A DNA stretch of 64,000 nucleotides from Candidatus Saccharimonadota bacterium (GCA_017524405.1 JAFWSJ010000011.1:102862-166861); one strand, 5' to 3'. Shown: positions 18,678 through 27,807, numbered from the stretch's first letter. Numbers and translations: made by a program. The notes: generated by a model not told the origin, from the sequence alone.

Positions 18678-18707
18678 AAAATCTCCCCTAACCGGGGAGA
18701 TTTTTTA
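18678..18707. terminator. Bidirectional terminator between rpmA and holA
   Basis: ATCTCCCC/GGGGAGAT stem with 5-nt loop, A-run before and T-run after, between convergent genes. Confidence 0.88.
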
Positions 18708-19316
18708 TTTAGCGATTTTGAGCAGCGCAATCTTCACTGCCTCCCACGGCTCGAGACTGCTCGTTTTCATATCCATATCGGCCTGCGCCAAAATCTTAAT
18801 GGCGTGCACAGCTTTCGGGTTGTTATACTGCAATTTCTTAATCGCCTGCGTCGTCATGAGCCCCACAAACATGAACGCATCATTCGTCAGCTCAATCTTC
18901 TCGCAAGCCTTCACCGCACCCTTCCCGTCCCCGCGGAAAGCCATATCGAGAATGTCAAAAACCAACTTCTTGTCAGGATCTTCCGCGAGCTTAAACTCTT
19001 TAAACTCAACGTTTTTGCCCTTCGTAAGCTCCTTATAAGCCGCAGAGCGCTTGTCGAGCTTCGTCTCCCAAATCACGACGTTATGCGAGCATTCGCCGAC
19101 TAGCTGCGGCAGCATCGCGAAACACTCCTTATTCTCCGACAGATCCTTAATAAGAATCGCTCGCTCGGTCGCAAATAGTGAAGTGCCGAGTAGCGCCGAC
19201 GGCATATCGCCGACCGTCAAGCTCTCGCCTTCGACAATTTCATAATCGTCGCCTAGCTGGCGGTCAATCTGCTTGCGCGCCGTCACGCGGTCATCGCCGT
19301 AAAAAACCCGAATCAT
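18705..19316 (-). CDS. holA: DNA polymerase III delta subunit-like protein
   Basis: The start is taken as the ATG at 19316, which overlaps the mutM stop (ATGA). The 203-aa protein begins MIRVFYGDDRVTARK, the usual HolA opening, then has LLGTSLFATERAILIKDLSENKE and VVIWETKLDKRSAAYK, matching the AAA-like delta fold. It is much shorter than E. coli HolA (343 aa), with a reduced C-terminal collar domain. Loads the sliding clamp as part of the clamp loader. The short length and weak motifs lower certainty. Confidence 0.78.
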   Translation of the reverse strand: MIRVFYGDDRVTARKQIDRQLGDDYEIVEGESLTVGDMPSALLGTSLFATERAILIKDLSENKECFAMLPQLVGECSHNVVIWETKLDKRSAAYKELTKGKNVEFKEFKLAEDPDKKLVFDILDMAFRGDGKGAVKACEKIELTNDAFMFVGLMTTQAIKKLQYNNPKAVHAIKILAQADMDMKTSSLEPWEAVKIALLKIAK

Positions 19317-20161
19317 TTCTGACAGCCTCCGCAGTAATGCGTCCCGCGCCCAGCCGTGCGCGTCTTCAAGATCTCGCCCCCGCATCGCGGACATTCCTGC
19401 CCTTCACGACGAAACACTGAGGCGAATTTCTCGAGGTAATTCCCGCGCGTACCATCCGCGCGTACATAATCTTTCATCGTCGAGCCGCCACTATCGATTG
19501 ACGCTTGCATTACCTTGCAAAGCCCCTCGAGCAGCTTATCGGATTCCTTGCGGGAGAGCGAGCCGCACTTTCGCCACGGCAAAATTCCGGCATAGAAGCA
19601 CCCTTCGTCGGCATAAATATTCCCCACCCCAGCGATATTATGCTGGTCAAGAATCACCGCCTTTACCGGCGAACCAGCGTGACGCCCCAGCATCTCATAA
19701 AACTCTCCGGGCTTCATATCCCACGGCTCCGGACCAAGACTCGTCAAGAACTTATCCGTTGCGAGACTCAATTCGTCCATTACGGCCCAAAAGCCGAACT
19801 TACGCAAATCGTTAAAATATAGGTGCGTCCCATCATCGAGATCGGCATAAATCCGCGTAAAGCGCCCCGGCATCTTCTCGCGGAAACTCTCGTCCGGATG
19901 CCCGGCCGCAAAACGCTCCGCCCCATCATAAATCATCTGCCCGGTCATGCGAAGATGCGCCATAATCGTCAAATCGTTCGAAAGGCGAATCAGTAACGCC
20001 TTCCCGCGACGCTCGATTGCGATTATCTCAGAACCCTCAACGAGCGATGGATCGCCGCGAAAACTTTTCTCACAAAGAATATGAAGCTTCAAAAAGCGTT
20101 TCCCCACAAGATATTTTTCGAGACCACGTCGAATAGTCTCCACTTCTGGCAACTCCGGCAT
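19313..20161 (-). CDS. mutM: Formamidopyrimidine-DNA glycosylase
   Basis: 282 aa with catalytic Pro2-Glu3 (MPELPEVETIRRGL), RMTGQ, the H2TH region (LDQHNIAGVGNIYADE, about 165-180) and the C-terminal zinc finger CPRCG...THYCGGC. Removes 8-oxoguanine and formamidopyrimidines. The -10 TAAAAT is 6 nt before the ATG and no ribosome binding site is seen, predicting a leaderless mRNA. Overlaps holA by 4 nt. Confidence 0.97.
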   Translation of the reverse strand: MPELPEVETIRRGLEKYLVGKRFLKLHILCEKSFRGDPSLVEGSEIIAIERRGKALLIRLSNDLTIMAHLRMTGQMIYDGAERFAAGHPDESFREKMPGRFTRIYADLDDGTHLYFNDLRKFGFWAVMDELSLATDKFLTSLGPEPWDMKPGEFYEMLGRHAGSPVKAVILDQHNIAGVGNIYADEGCFYAGILPWRKCGSLSRKESDKLLEGLCKVMQASIDSGGSTMKDYVRADGTRGNYLEKFASVFRREGQECPRCGGEILKTRTAGRGTHYCGGCQK

Positions 20162-20181
20162 ACCTCTATTTTATCACTAAG

Positions 20182-20991
20182 CTACATCCTAAAGAGGAAG
20201 TAGAATGCAATGCCGTTTTTGATCATGTGAATCAAAATACCCGCCCAAATCGTACCGGTTAGCTCACGCGAAATACACATCGCAACGCTCATCGCAAAAA
20301 CTACCACGCCAACATTCATCTGGCCATGCATAATACCAAATAAAACAGATGTAATTAAAATCGCTGGCAACGCAGACATACGCACGCGTAGCTTTCCGTA
20401 AAGCCAGCCACGGAACATAATCTCCTCAACCACCGGCGCCAAAACCACAAGACAAACGAACGCCGCGATATAATCGCCAATCGCGTATAGTCCGCTAAAA
20501 CCAACTTCCTGCGTCTGCTGCCAATCAATATTCGGCAAAACCAGCATTAAGAGCGCCGTCAGAGCCGCTGCGACAATAAGAGAGATAATTAGCCCGATCG
20601 GCGCAAGCAACACGTCCGTCCAAGTCGGCAGCCCGCGCAAGCCAAGCTCGTCGCGCGTCGTCTTATTCTTCGAAAAACGCCAAGGTACGGCAATAATAAT
20701 TGCCAAACTCGCAGCATAAACAACAAACGAAAAGACTGCGCTAAACCAATTCGAAACCAAAACTTCGACTGGCAAAACCGCCCGAGCTATCAAAATAAAA
20801 ATCAATTGAACACTAAAAAGTACGATTCCGACCCACGCCGCAATGCCAATCGCCCAGAGGGTAGTACTCACTTTTTTATGCTTTTCAAGCCAATCGTTAA
20901 TAGCGGCAAGCCTACCGCGTTCAACTTTTTTGTCCGATTTCTTGGCCGAGTTTGTCTTTTTTGCCGGAACAGTCTTTTTGGCTTCTGTCAT
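20182..20991 (-). CDS. CPBP (Abi) family intramembrane metalloprotease
   Basis: 269 aa; a Lys-rich cytoplasmic N-terminus (1-45) precedes about seven membrane helices. The CPBP motifs are EEIMFRGWLYG (Glu-Glu and Arg, about 188-198) and the His of LFGIMHGQMN (about 228), which form the metal site. The family includes CAAX prenyl proteases and bacteriocin self-immunity proteins; the substrate here is unknown. Overlaps rseP by 4 nt, so two membrane proteases share one transcript. Confidence 0.9.
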   Translation of the reverse strand: MTEAKKTVPAKKTNSAKKSDKKVERGRLAAINDWLEKHKKVSTTLWAIGIAAWVGIVLFSVQLIFILIARAVLPVEVLVSNWFSAVFSFVVYAASLAIIIAVPWRFSKNKTTRDELGLRGLPTWTDVLLAPIGLIISLIVAAALTALLMLVLPNIDWQQTQEVGFSGLYAIGDYIAAFVCLVVLAPVVEEIMFRGWLYGKLRVRMSALPAILITSVLFGIMHGQMNVGVVVFAMSVAMCISRELTGTIWAGILIHMIKNGIAFYFLFRM

Positions 20992-22232
20992 CGTATTAGC
21001 CTCACAATATCAAGCACCGTTACGATCGCAACAATCACGAGAAGTGCTGCAAACGCGCGACCGACGATCTTCTCTTCCGTTTCCTTCGTCAGCTTCTTCT
21101 TACGCAATTTGAAAACCAGAATCAACAACCAGCGGCCGCCATCAAGCGCCGGAATCGGCAAAACATTCATACATGCGAGCGAAATCGAAATGATCGCCGT
21201 CAAGAACAGCAAGGTGTTAATGCCGCTCGACATCATATTCGGGAACAAGACCCCAATAATACCAACTGGGCCACTCACCGAATCGCCAGCCTTCTGTACC
21301 GCCTCTGCCCCACTCTGGCGGGCGCCAGAATCGAAGAAATTGAGCTGACGAGCAATGCCGCTAAAGAGATTCCAGACTAGCTCCCCTACACCTTTGAAAG
21401 TTTCGCCAGTGAGCTGCAAGGTCGTCATGAAGCCAACAACTGGCGCGCTCCAAGTGCTTCGGTAATACACAACGCCACCAATCGTTGCGCCCAAAACATA
21501 CTCATCATCGGACTTATTCAGCTGAATCTCCGAAGTCATAATGTCCGAGTTTCTCTCGTAGGTCATCCATACCTTCTGACCGGCGTATTTCGCGTCAAAT
21601 GCGAGCAAATCGTCGGTGGTAGTAATCTGTACCCTTTCGCCGCCAGAAGCCTCACAGTCGGCCTCAGAACAGCCCATATAACGCATTTGGCGCACAATAT
21701 CTCCCTCGCGCAAGTTCGCGAGCGCAGCAGGACTGCCCTCCTTAACTTCGCCAATCGTCACCGGCGTCTTCACGACATACTGCGTATCCTCAGCGATCTG
21801 AAATTGATTCGGCACGAGGTGCGGCATACCAATCCAGGCCAAAATAGTTAACACAATAAATGCCATCAACCAGTTCATCGCTACGCCAGCAAAGAGAATC
21901 TTCGTCTTGCGCCAGAAGCTAGCCTTGCCAAAACTCCCCTTGCGCGTATCGGCATCGCTCTCGCCCTTCATCTGGCAGAAACCGCCGATCGGCAGCCAGT
22001 TGAGCGACAAAACCAAGCCTTCGCCTGGCATCTTCTCCCACTCGGATTTCTTGATGCGACGCCACTTACCGTCAACTTTGCGCCAAGCGATCGCGCGCGG
22101 CGGAAAACCGATGCCGAATTCCTCGACCTCTACCCCGTTTTTGCGCGCAGCAATAAAATGCCCAAACTCATGCCCCGTCACGAGCAACATCAAGATTAAT
22201 AGACCAACAATAATACCAATTACCACACTCAT
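20988..22232 (-). CDS. rseP: Site-2 (M50) zinc metalloprotease RseP-like
   Basis: 414 aa. The HEXXH zinc site is in TGHEFGHFIAARKNGV (residues about 22-26), followed by EFGIGFPPR; a PDZ domain lies around 140-230, and the second metal motif NVLPIPALDGGRWL is at about 360. Cleaves membrane-bound substrates after a first cut, such as anti-sigma factors or signal-peptide remnants. TATTAT lies 8 nt before the ATG. The insertion between helix 1 and the PDZ (KSEWEKMPGEG) is typical of the family. Confidence 0.93.
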   Translation of the reverse strand: MSVVIGIIVGLLILMLLVTGHEFGHFIAARKNGVEVEEFGIGFPPRAIAWRKVDGKWRRIKKSEWEKMPGEGLVLSLNWLPIGGFCQMKGESDADTRKGSFGKASFWRKTKILFAGVAMNWLMAFIVLTILAWIGMPHLVPNQFQIAEDTQYVVKTPVTIGEVKEGSPAALANLREGDIVRQMRYMGCSEADCEASGGERVQITTTDDLLAFDAKYAGQKVWMTYERNSDIMTSEIQLNKSDDEYVLGATIGGVVYYRSTWSAPVVGFMTTLQLTGETFKGVGELVWNLFSGIARQLNFFDSGARQSGAEAVQKAGDSVSGPVGIIGVLFPNMMSSGINTLLFLTAIISISLACMNVLPIPALDGGRWLLILVFKLRKKKLTKETEEKIVGRAFAALLVIVAIVTVLDIVRLIR

Positions 22233-22261
22233 ATATATTTATAATAGCACAAGCGCAACAA

Positions 22262-22285
22262 AAATATCCCCACGCGGGGGATACT
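22262..22285 (-). terminator. Terminator after the BspA-like gene at 22292
   Basis: TATCCCC/GGGGGATA stem followed on the minus strand by ATTTTTG. Confidence 0.75.
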
Positions 22286-22291
22286 TTCTTT

Positions 22292-24385
22292 CTATTCGTG
22301 ATACCAATCCGGGCGAGCTACCGCAGCAGGGACTCCATCGAATATCTCAGTCATCGTGACGGCAGACGAATCAGACATCCAATCAAAAATTGGCGCCAAA
22401 CTAGACAATGAGTAGTTCCGATAGAATAAGCGAGTCATATTTGTCGCGCTCGAAACATCCCAAGTCGATAGCTTCGAAATATCGGATAGGCGCGAGCACT
22501 CATTGAACACAGCAGACATGTCTTTTACGTTTGAAACATTCCAGCTTACATAGTCTCTTCCTGGATACCGCTTAGTCTCGAGTGCATCAACATTAGTGAT
22601 GAGCGATCCCGCAACAAGATAAGACATATTTTCCAGACTTGCCGTATTCCAACTAGCCAATGCAGATATGTCCTCGAGATTACGGTTGGCAGAGAACACT
22701 TTCAGCATACTCTTAACGTTTGAAACATCCCAACTTACATAATCCTTCCCAGGGTGTTGTTTAGTTTCAAATGCGTCAAGGTTAGTGAGAGCACCGGCTA
22801 TAAACATATGATCCATACGAGTCACGCTAGAAGTATTCCAGCTCGAAAGCGGAGAATAATCAGCAATAGCCGACGCATATGCAAACATGCTTTGCATGTC
22901 TTCGACCCTAGACGTATCCCAATTAGCTAGAGCGGATATGTCCGAAAGAGCAGAAGCTTCCCTAAATGCATCGTCCATTTTTTTCACCTTTGATGTGTTC
23001 CAACTGGCCACCGCAGAAATATCTACAAGCGATCTATCAAAGGCAAAAATATTAGTCAAAACCTCTACATTGGACATATCCCAGCTAATATAGTCTTTCC
23101 CTGGATGCTGCTTAGTCTCGAGTGCATCAACGCTCGTTATTGACGTCATATAAAACAGCTCGTTCACGTTTTTAACATTTGAAGTATTCCAGTAAGCAAT
23201 CGGGGTGATATCCTCAAGTAATGAAGCTCCAGAGAACACGTTGCTCAGCGACACGCAACTAGAGGTATCCCATCCGGACAATGGACTAATATCGGCAAGC
23301 TTCCTATCATTATAGAACATAGCTTGCATATATTTCGTTCCGGAAACATCTAGATTAGTCACGCCAGATATGTCTGCGAGCTCTTGCATCGATCCGAAAA
23401 TTTCTGACATATCGTTACCTCCCTTGATTTTACTGGCCTCGGAGTAATAATAAATAGTACTGTCACCCTCTCCGTCATTATCCCTATCAGAATCATCGAA
23501 CCAAGAATAAATCTTATTCGCAGAATCGTAAGAAGATATGATATTATCTGAATCATTTACGTCAAAACCACCCGGGAGCGCATCTGCCCTTCTTATTGCT
23601 TTAATCCTCGTATCGACGTAGTAATAACTTGGCGCCGTAGCCCCAGCCTGCTGCTTAAGTTTCGCGTTCACAGTGACGCCAGTATCTAAAACCGCCTCAT
23701 CGACCACCCACACCGCGTAAAGCGTGAATCTACCAGCCATTTCGGGACGAATCGTCACCGTAGCCCCATCCGCATAGTCATCCCCGCTACCATCTTCTTC
23801 GGTATTCCAACCCATGAACCTATAGCCAGAACGTAACAACGTATTTTGCGGCAAGACGACGCTCTCTCCAATTAAAAGATCAGAAATCTCGGCCATCGTG
23901 CCTTCACCGCCATTCGCATTAAAGCTAATTGCCGTGGATACTCCTTCAAAGCTCTGCTCCGCCAGACCGGCCGCCCAAAAATAATTGCTGGCCGTTCCAT
24001 CTCTGAATACTCTGACTGACACATAGCTTTCGCCATCTAAAGACGACCCCTGTTGAAGCAAATCACTATGAACGCCAATAGGCGCAAAATAACGTACTCG
24101 CAAAGAACTCACGCCCTCAAACCTGCGACACGGGCTGTTACTATTGAAGACTATCTGAGTAGAAACATCTGCGTACTGTATATCCGCCACAAGCGGCGTT
24201 TCACTCAAGCTATAGCTATCCGAACCACTAGCGCAGACATTTACGTTCCCACTATACGACCCTATCCAATCACCAGGTTCATACGGCATCGGAGCGACAA
24301 TCGCAGCCGAAACATCAGAACTGCCCAAAAAGAGTACGGAGCTAACCGATGCTAATAAGCTTGCTGCAAAAATTTTCTTCCACAT
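22292..24385 (-). CDS. BspA-like surface protein with B-repeat and DUF285 repeats (697 aa)
   Basis: Signal peptide 1-27 (ends SDVSA). An N-terminal beta domain is followed by one InlB B-repeat/Flg_new unit (about 154-228: ISFNANGGEGTM ... GYRFMGWNTEEDGSG ... YAVW). Residues about 320-690 are BspA-type leucine-rich repeats of the DUF285 class, recognised by recurring DISALASWNTS and VSNVKSM-like units of about 24 residues. There is no anchor at the C-terminus, which ends ARPDWYHE and resembles the end of the protein at 58035. Such proteins bind host glycoproteins or matrix; here probably a host-cell or mucosal adhesin. It has its own promoter, shared in sequence with the 58035 gene. Confidence 0.9.
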   Translation of the reverse strand: MWKKIFAASLLASVSSVLFLGSSDVSAAIVAPMPYEPGDWIGSYSGNVNVCASGSDSYSLSETPLVADIQYADVSTQIVFNSNSPCRRFEGVSSLRVRYFAPIGVHSDLLQQGSSLDGESYVSVRVFRDGTASNYFWAAGLAEQSFEGVSTAISFNANGGEGTMAEISDLLIGESVVLPQNTLLRSGYRFMGWNTEEDGSGDDYADGATVTIRPEMAGRFTLYAVWVVDEAVLDTGVTVNAKLKQQAGATAPSYYYVDTRIKAIRRADALPGGFDVNDSDNIISSYDSANKIYSWFDDSDRDNDGEGDSTIYYYSEASKIKGGNDMSEIFGSMQELADISGVTNLDVSGTKYMQAMFYNDRKLADISPLSGWDTSSCVSLSNVFSGASLLEDITPIAYWNTSNVKNVNELFYMTSITSVDALETKQHPGKDYISWDMSNVEVLTNIFAFDRSLVDISAVASWNTSKVKKMDDAFREASALSDISALANWDTSRVEDMQSMFAYASAIADYSPLSSWNTSSVTRMDHMFIAGALTNLDAFETKQHPGKDYVSWDVSNVKSMLKVFSANRNLEDISALASWNTASLENMSYLVAGSLITNVDALETKRYPGRDYVSWNVSNVKDMSAVFNECSRLSDISKLSTWDVSSATNMTRLFYRNYSLSSLAPIFDWMSDSSAVTMTEIFDGVPAAVARPDWYHE

Positions 24386-24446
24386 ACTCTTGTTTTGTTT
24401 TTATGTTTGTTTCGACTATTTTTATTTTTGACCTAGTCTTAACATA

Positions 24447-24475
24447 AGTATAAGCGAAATCGCCCAAAAAGTCAA
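24447..24475 (-). promoter_or_regulatory. Sigma70 promoter of BspA-like gene 22292, with palindromic spacer
   Basis: TTGACT, 17-bp spacer, TATACT. The spacer contains the perfect palindrome GCGATTTCGC next to the -10. The transcript leader of about 55 nt has the inverted repeat GACTA...TAGTC around an A-rich loop. The same arrangement precedes the gene at 58035. Confidence 0.82.
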
Positions 24476-24478
24476 GAG

Positions 24479-26461
24479 CTATTGATAATAGACCACGTTA
24501 TACGTCTCGCCGTCTACAACCTCTGTCGCCACCGCATCAATACCGACCGCCGTAGCGCCATCTTCCGTCGCCGTGATGCGACTAGTGTTATTAATCGCAG
24601 CCGTCTTGCCCCTCAATTTGCCGTCGAACATCGAAATATTCACACTCGTATTGACGCCGTAGGTTGCACCCTGAAGGATCGGAGCACTGCTATCCGCCAC
24701 GCCGTCCTCAACACCAATCGTCAATGTACCGGATTCGACCTTTACGGCCTCTTGCTTAGTCGAGATAATTGTGCCGCCCGTAATCACGAGTTGACCATTG
24801 TTCAAATTTTGTACGGCGGCGCGCTCGTTAGACACGGCACTTAGGTATGCGTTGCCACTAATCTCTAGCCTACCGCCGTTGTTGTAAACCGCCTGACGCG
24901 AGCCCGTCGCCACAATACGTGCGTCGTTCCCGATATGCATCTCGCCCGTGGAGTTGTTGTTCAACACGCCCGCTCTAAGCGTCGAGGTAATCGTACCATT
25001 TACGATTGTTATCTTGCCGAAGTTTTCGATTACAGGCGTATTAGCGACGGAATTATCGCTAAGTTTATGCCCATCCAAGTCGAGCGTAATGTCCTTATCG
25101 CTCGCCACATTGATTTGTGCCCTCAAGTCGCCAAACAAGGTAATCGTATCACCCGCACCGGCCTCATCGATGCAGGTCTGCAAATCACCGTAAGTATCAC
25201 CGCCCACACTACAGACGATTAGTTCGTCATTCCAGAACGCATGGAGCGTCACGTCGTGACCGATAATAGAATCCTCGTCATATTTATCGCCCGCGCCATC
25301 AACGCCGGAATACCAGCCGATGAAGTACAAGCGACCATCCGTAGTATCGACATAATTCGGCATGCCCGGAAGCGCATTGCCAATCTTGCTCGTACCGATA
25401 ATAGTCGCATCTGCTGGATCAGCCACTACCCCGCCCGCGTCAAAGCTGACCGTATGCTTATTAGCACCCTTCTCGCCAACCTTAATATAGATATCCGTCA
25501 TCGTCGCATCGATATAGCGCATCGGCAAGCCATTGTCCCCTTTCTGGCCAGCGCCAAACCAGGCAACCGTTTCAAAATAGTCCGAAGTGTTTTGCATATC
25601 TTGCAATAACTGGAATTCTCCGCCGTTGACGGAATAATACAAGATGCCATCGACCCTCGTCAGCACAACTTTCGTCGTAGTGCTAGGGCCGGTGCCAGTC
25701 TTCTTTTCGTAAGTGCTACCCTTCTTAATCGTCTGCGTCAGCTCAATCTTGTCGGCATTTTTGCGAATCACGACGCCAGGCCAGTGCCTGTTAGCGTCCT
25801 CAAACTTTGAGTTAAAGAATGTCGCCTGAGACGAGCTGTCGCCCGGCTCTTTGTATTGATGCGCCGAATCATATGCCGTGATGGTAAAGCCCACCTCATA
25901 GTCCTTCTCGTAATTCGTCGAATCATACAACTTCACGCCCGTATCGATGTACTTGTGCGTACCGTCAGCCCAATTAATTCCACCCGTCGAACAATCATTG
26001 CCGGTAATATAGCCATCCCCCGTTCCCTGCTGGATGTCATAACCGTGGAAAACGCAGGTCCCCTCAATTTTGAACACCGTATGCATCGCATCCTCTTCCC
26101 ATTGCGCATATAGCGTCACGACGCTACCGCCGACATTCGTAAGATCCTCACTAATCGTCGCCCCATCCGCATATGCAACGCCAGAGCCATCCGCACTCGT
26201 GTTCCACCCGGCAAAATACTGCCCATCACGAACATAGGCATTTGTCGTCAACGCTTGAGCAACGCCCGTCGTAAATTGCTGATTCGCCATCGTACCAGTA
26301 CCGCCATTCGCATCAAAAGCCACCTCATAGTGCTTCTCGATATTCACCGTAACGGTTAGGCTCTTGCTTGCGACATACTTTGCCTGTGCGTTATAAGCAA
26401 ACAAAAAGCTGGCTATCGCCACCATACCAACCGCTAGATAACTCCACTTCTTCCTCGTCAT
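24479..26461 (-). CDS. Secreted multidomain adhesin-like protein (660 aa)
   Basis: Signal segment 1-27 ending NAQAKYVASKSLTV, reminiscent of SipW-type leaders. A B-repeat/Flg_new unit (about 48-121: VAFDANGGTGTM ... YAQW) is followed by a concanavalin-like jelly-roll region (about 125-340: KYIDTGVKL, DKIELTQTI, GILYYSVNGG), a second B-repeat-like unit (about 342-412: SFDAGGVV ... FIGWYSG ... HAFW) and a parallel beta-helix of short T/N/G-rich turns (about 415-640). No C-terminal anchor is visible. It is the last gene of the TasA-like operon and overlaps the preceding gene by 4 nt. Role as fibre-tip or matrix adhesin is inferred. Confidence 0.82.
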   Translation of the reverse strand: MTRKKWSYLAVGMVAIASFLFAYNAQAKYVASKSLTVTVNIEKHYEVAFDANGGTGTMANQQFTTGVAQALTTNAYVRDGQYFAGWNTSADGSGVAYADGATISEDLTNVGGSVVTLYAQWEEDAMHTVFKIEGTCVFHGYDIQQGTGDGYITGNDCSTGGINWADGTHKYIDTGVKLYDSTNYEKDYEVGFTITAYDSAHQYKEPGDSSSQATFFNSKFEDANRHWPGVVIRKNADKIELTQTIKKGSTYEKKTGTGPSTTTKVVLTRVDGILYYSVNGGEFQLLQDMQNTSDYFETVAWFGAGQKGDNGLPMRYIDATMTDIYIKVGEKGANKHTVSFDAGGVVADPADATIIGTSKIGNALPGMPNYVDTTDGRLYFIGWYSGVDGAGDKYDEDSIIGHDVTLHAFWNDELIVCSVGGDTYGDLQTCIDEAGAGDTITLFGDLRAQINVASDKDITLDLDGHKLSDNSVANTPVIENFGKITIVNGTITSTLRAGVLNNNSTGEMHIGNDARIVATGSRQAVYNNGGRLEISGNAYLSAVSNERAAVQNLNNGQLVITGGTIISTKQEAVKVESGTLTIGVEDGVADSSAPILQGATYGVNTSVNISMFDGKLRGKTAAINNTSRITATEDGATAVGIDAVATEVVDGETYNVVYYQ

Positions 26462-26964
26462 ATCCGTGGATCCTTCTGCACTAATAACACATCAATCGCT
26501 ACACTTACGCCACTCTGCGTAGTAGCCGCAGTCGATTCCGCCGCCATTGTGAGGACATGATTCCGGCTATTGCTTGGAGAGGTAAAGCCCAAATCGCCGC
26601 CCGTATTCGTGAATGTTGCTTCGCCACCGACAGGAGTCACTAAATCACTAGGCGAAGAAATGTCAAGACCAACCTTCACGCCTGCCGGAATATTAGAAAC
26701 CTTAATCTTGTAGGAGCTCATCACATCGGAGTTATTTGTCACGGTTAGCGTGTAAGTCTGACCATTCTCGCCAGCGTCCAACGTCATACTGCCACTTTCA
26801 GCTGTCGTCACGTCAACATTCCAACCGGCAATCTGCAACTGACCATTTTTCGAAAGCGAATTAACAGTAATCATCTTTGCTGAACTTATCCCCGCGATAA
26901 GTAAACAGCACACAAAAGGAACGATGTATCTTCGCAGCGATATTCGTCTTTTGCGGGATACCAT
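26458..26964 (-). CDS. Small secreted protein of the TasA-like operon (168 aa)
   Basis: An N-terminal hydrophobic helix (about 12-28, ISSAK) precedes a single Ig/beta-sandwich domain of about 130 residues: TLTVTNNSDVMSSYKIKVSN is the pattern of TasA/camelysin-type sandwiches, where a conserved strand carries Asn-Asn/Thr-Ser near the middle. The ATG is 1 nt past the upstream stop with GAGGA ahead of it. Probably a minor fibre or matrix subunit; the family call is tentative because sequence identity to the 27808 protein is low. Confidence 0.7.
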   Translation of the reverse strand: MVSRKRRISLRRYIVPFVCCLLIAGISSAKMITVNSLSKNGQLQIAGWNVDVTTAESGSMTLDAGENGQTYTLTVTNNSDVMSSYKIKVSNIPAGVKVGLDISSPSDLVTPVGGEATFTNTGGDLGFTSPSNSRNHVLTMAAESTAATTQSGVSVAIDVLLVQKDPRI

Positions 26965-26965
26965 A

Positions 26966-27715
26966 CTATGCTTCCTCGAAATTAATTTTTATATCAAGCC
27001 TGTAATCGGATGTCATCTTTTCACCGGCTTCAGTATCCGCCGCATCTACGCTGCCTTCATATGGCCACTCCCAATCTAGCGTATAACTATCTACGCCATC
27101 ACTCGATAGATTTTTTAGAGCGGTCTTTAATTCATTTGCGCTCACCCAAGTATCATCATCGCCAACAACATAAGTACTACCCCGCTTTAGACGATAAAGC
27201 ATATTAATATCGTACTCTGAGCTCTCCTTGAACTCGATATTATACTTTATCGCATTATCGGTCTCATTGTGAACCTTGAAGTTATACGAATTCGATACGC
27301 CTGGCGCAATCTTATTCGTATATTCAAAGGCGGCATTCTCAAAGATTTTGAGCTTCTTCAGATAGACGTAGCGGCCTTCCTTGTCGTCAACATAGACAAT
27401 TCCCTCGCGCTCCACCTCGGCTTCTTCTTCATCATTGCCGTTAATCTTTTTCTCGCTATTTTCCGTCGCGCCCTTCCTATGCGGAGCGATATGCGGAATG
27501 AAGTCATCTTCATCCTCTTCGCAATCAGGATTACTTGGATTTCTACAGATGTAGCCAATTCTAATGCCGAAGACGTCCACGTTACCAGTCGGGATCTTTT
27601 CCGGTTCTGGCTGCGGTCTTAAGAGAAGCCACAACAATATACCTATCGCCAATAGCAATAGTATTATGATCGCTATCAAAGGCCAGCTTTTACGCTTTTG
27701 CTCCTCTTTTTCCAT
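26966..27715 (-). CDS. Membrane-anchored TasA/camelysin-like protein (249 aa)
   Basis: Uncleaved N-terminal membrane helix (about 10-32), Pro/Glu stalk, acidic linker (about 65-105), then a beta-sandwich domain: IAPGVSNSYNFKVHNETDNAIKYNIEF, YDINMLYRLKRGSTYVVG and DWEWPYEG. The WEWPY motif recurs in the major protein at 27808 (NWEWPYYT), tying the two together. As I recall, Firmicutes have proteins with a near-identical YNINMKYRLK segment, so the gene may have moved between Gram-positive hosts and their episymbionts; a search must confirm this. The start has AGAGAGGATATTA upstream, just after a long hairpin. Probably the surface anchor or nucleator of the fibre. Confidence 0.75.
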   Translation of the reverse strand: MEKEEQKRKSWPLIAIIILLLLAIGILLWLLLRPQPEPEKIPTGNVDVFGIRIGYICRNPSNPDCEEDEDDFIPHIAPHRKGATENSEKKINGNDEEEAEVEREGIVYVDDKEGRYVYLKKLKIFENAAFEYTNKIAPGVSNSYNFKVHNETDNAIKYNIEFKESSEYDINMLYRLKRGSTYVVGDDDTWVSANELKTALKNLSSDGVDSYTLDWEWPYEGSVDAADTEAGEKMTSDYRLDIKINFEEA

Positions 27716-27728
27716 TAATATCCTCTCT

Positions 27729-27778
27729 TAGCCCCCACATGGGCAATAAATAATTATTTATCGTCCATGTGGAGGCTA
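27729..27778 (-). repeat. 50-bp intercistronic hairpin in the TasA-like operon
   Basis: Arms TAGCCCCCACATGGGC and GTCCATGTGGAGGCTA pair with two mismatches; the loop itself holds a perfect 16-bp palindrome (ATAAATAATTATTTAT). No T-run follows on either strand, so it is not a standard terminator. It separates the putative major subunit gene from the minor genes and could act as an RNA stabiliser, processing site or attenuator. Confidence 0.8.
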
Positions 27779-27807
27779 AATGTCTCCACAAATTATTTAT
27801 TCAATAA

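Noticed and set aside
27729..27778. The long hairpin as an intrinsic terminator
   Set aside because: No T-run follows on either strand, and the operon genes continue just after it.
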